This document shows, piece after piece, positions 5,424 through 6,444 of a DNA stretch of 6,444 nucleotides. Source of the DNA: Thermotogaceae bacterium. GTDB taxonomy: Bacteria > Thermotogota > Thermotogae > Thermotogales > Thermotogaceae. Both the position numbers and the translations under genes were made by a program. Where the stretch lies: positions 1 through 6,444 of the forward strand of contig JAGHBG010000117.1 in the NCBI GenBank assembly GCA_021161105.1, given 5' to 3'. Every line of letters begins with the position of its first letter. Position 1 is the first letter of the stretch. The notes below the pieces were generated by a model. That model was not told where the DNA came from, searched no databases, and saw only the letters and a list, made by a program, of their open reading frames with translations.

Positions 5424-6267
5424 GAAAATGATAGATAAATTGGAGGAATTACCCTCACCAGATTTTATCGTCCAAAGGATAATTAGCCTGGCTTCAGATC
5501 CTAACACCTCAGCCAGGGAACTTGCTGAAGCTATAATGATAGATGCGAGTTTAAGTGCTAAGATTCTTAAATTGGCCAATTCTGCTTATTATGGAATACC
5601 GCGAAAGATTACTGTACTGAATGAAGCTATAATGATATTAGGATTTAAAACTGTCAGAAACCTCGCTATGAGTGTGTTCACATATGGAGCACTCTTTCAA
5701 AAATCAAAAAGGGAAGACTCTGGAATAGATAGAAGAGCCTTATGGAGACACTTTGTATATGTTGCTGTTGCCAGCGAAACTCTGGGAGAGATATTGGGAT
5801 ACCCCGTTAAAGAAGAACTTTTTATGAACGGTCTGCTCCACGATATAGGTAAGGTAGCACTCGATGTTATCAGTCCAAAGTTGATGAAGGCTTTACATAA
5901 AATAACTTCCGAGAAGAAAAGAAACTTCATTGAAGCCGAAAATCTTCTGGAAGTCCCCTCTCACACTTTGATAGGAGCAAAGCTTGTAGAAAAATGGCTA
6001 TTACCCGAGATGGTTGTCCAATCTGTTTCAGGCCACCACAACCCCGATCTTTACATTGATTCTATAAATGCTGAAATTATAGCTATAGTCCACATAGCAG
6101 ATGTTGTAATAAACATCATGCATCCTGGTGATTCACTATCCTATGGAAAACCTGAATTAAATCACGAAGCGTTGAATATTCTTTCGTTAAAACCAAAAAT
6201 TTTGTCAAAGTTTATTGATAGACTAAAAGACAAACTGGAAAAGGTAGATGAGTTTATTAATATGTAA
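5410..6267 (+). CDS. HDOD-domain signalling protein with complete HD metal-ligand set
   Basis: The HDOD domain fills about residues 10-205 of this 285-residue protein (numbering here counts from the upstream tandem ATG at 5407, giving 286). It begins KLEELPSPDFIVQRIISLAS, the usual HDOD opening, and carries DASLSAKILKLANSAYYG (46-63), its most conserved segment. HDOD proteins are HD-superfamily relatives used as signalling or regulatory proteins, commonly next to kinases, and often without shown catalysis. Possible metal ligands are nevertheless all in place: H115, H145-D146 in LLHDIGK (with K149), H186, H210-H211 and D232. The GYP motif of HD-GYP cyclic-di-GMP phosphodiesterases is absent (HHNP instead). 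It has no membrane segment and is cytosolic. It overlaps the kinase gene by 14 bases, so the two are probably made together. Partner or substrate is unknown. Confidence 0.9.
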   Translation: MASIEKMIDKLEELPSPDFIVQRIISLASDPNTSARELAEAIMIDASLSAKILKLANSAYYGIPRKITVLNEAIMILGFKTVRNLAMSVFTYGALFQKSKREDSGIDRRALWRHFVYVAVASETLGEILGYPVKEELFMNGLLHDIGKVALDVISPKLMKALHKITSEKKRNFIEAENLLEVPSHTLIGAKLVEKWLLPEMVVQSVSGHHNPDLYIDSINAEIIAIVHIADVVINIMHPGDSLSYGKPELNHEALNILSLKPKILSKFIDRLKDKLEKVDEFINM

Positions 6268-6284
6268 AATGAGGAGGGAACTTG

Positions 6285-6444
6285 ATGAAGAAAAAATTTC
6301 TTCTTATATTCCTTTTAACATTATCTGCGGTTGGTTTTGGAGGTTACATAACTTATTTTGACACAACTTATGGAGTAGGAACTGGATACTCTATGGACGA
6401 CTGGGAATTCTGGTTGGGATACCCTTATATAGGCACATCATTCA
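6285..6444 (+). CDS. Exported protein, N-terminal fragment (cut by right edge)
   Basis: Fifty-three codons are visible. MKKK followed by FLLIFLLTLSAVGFGG is a clear Sec signal peptide (positive end, hydrophobic core, small residues near 14-20; cleavage near residue 19-20 is inferred). The mature part (YITYFDTTYGVGTGYSMDDW...EFWLGYPYIG) is rich in Tyr, Trp, Phe and Gly with alternating character, as in outer-membrane beta-barrel or toga-type proteins, but too little is present to be sure. ATG at 6285 has GAGGAGGG ending 6 bases upstream. It lies 17 bases after the HDOD stop and probably belongs to the same operon. Confidence 0.7.
   Translation, partial: MKKKFLLIFLLTLSAVGFGGYITYFDTTYGVGTGYSMDDWEFWLGYPYIGTSF

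Noticed and set aside
5289..5579. Minus-strand open frame of 96 codons across the kinase-HDOD junction
   Set aside because: It lies opposite two well-supported genes, shows no ribosome binding site or recognisable domain, and its residues reflect the reverse of coding sequence.
6268..6284. Terminator or new promoter before the exported-protein gene
   Set aside because: The 17-base gap holds only the ribosome binding site; no hairpin or promoter boxes fit.

Overview
The window reads as chromosomal DNA of a low-GC, probably thermophilic or anaerobic bacterium. The genes are packed in one direction with gaps of 0-21 bases. They use strong GGAGG-type ribosome binding sites, frequent GTG/TTG starts, and AGA/AGG and ATA codons. 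Together with the protein flavour (charged, Lys/Glu/Ile-rich) this best fits the Thermotogota (Kosmotoga-like). The taxonomic call is inference from style; no marker gene is present.

Left third, minus strand: a PLP-dependent fold-type II enzyme of the CysK/cystathionine beta-synthase superfamily (364-1785) has its own promoter and ends in a clear intrinsic terminator (about 311-344). Beyond the terminator a second minus-strand gene with an N-terminal PAS domain starts and runs off the left edge.

Centre: an 86-base divergent intergenic region (1786-1871) holds two face-to-face sigma-70-like promoters. A perfect TACCA-N5-TGGTA inverted repeat lies between the two -10 boxes. This is the best regulatory-site candidate in the window.

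Right two thirds, plus strand: six closely spaced genes look like one operon. They are an unrecognised 171-aa protein with a coiled coil; a membrane-anchored PASTA-repeat protein with no kinase; a CDF-family (HD-HD, zinc-type) cation efflux transporter; a soluble GAF-like/PAS/HisKA/HATPase histidine kinase whose start touches the transporter stop; an HDOD protein whose start overlaps the kinase end; and the beginning of an exported protein cut by the right edge.

Reading together (inference): the operon mixes envelope functions (PASTA anchor, metal exporter, exported protein) with signalling (histidine kinase coupled to HDOD). No receiver-domain response regulator is seen in the window, so the kinase is an orphan here. 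No mobile element, CRISPR array, tRNA or rRNA is seen, and no stretch above 300 bases lacks a gene.
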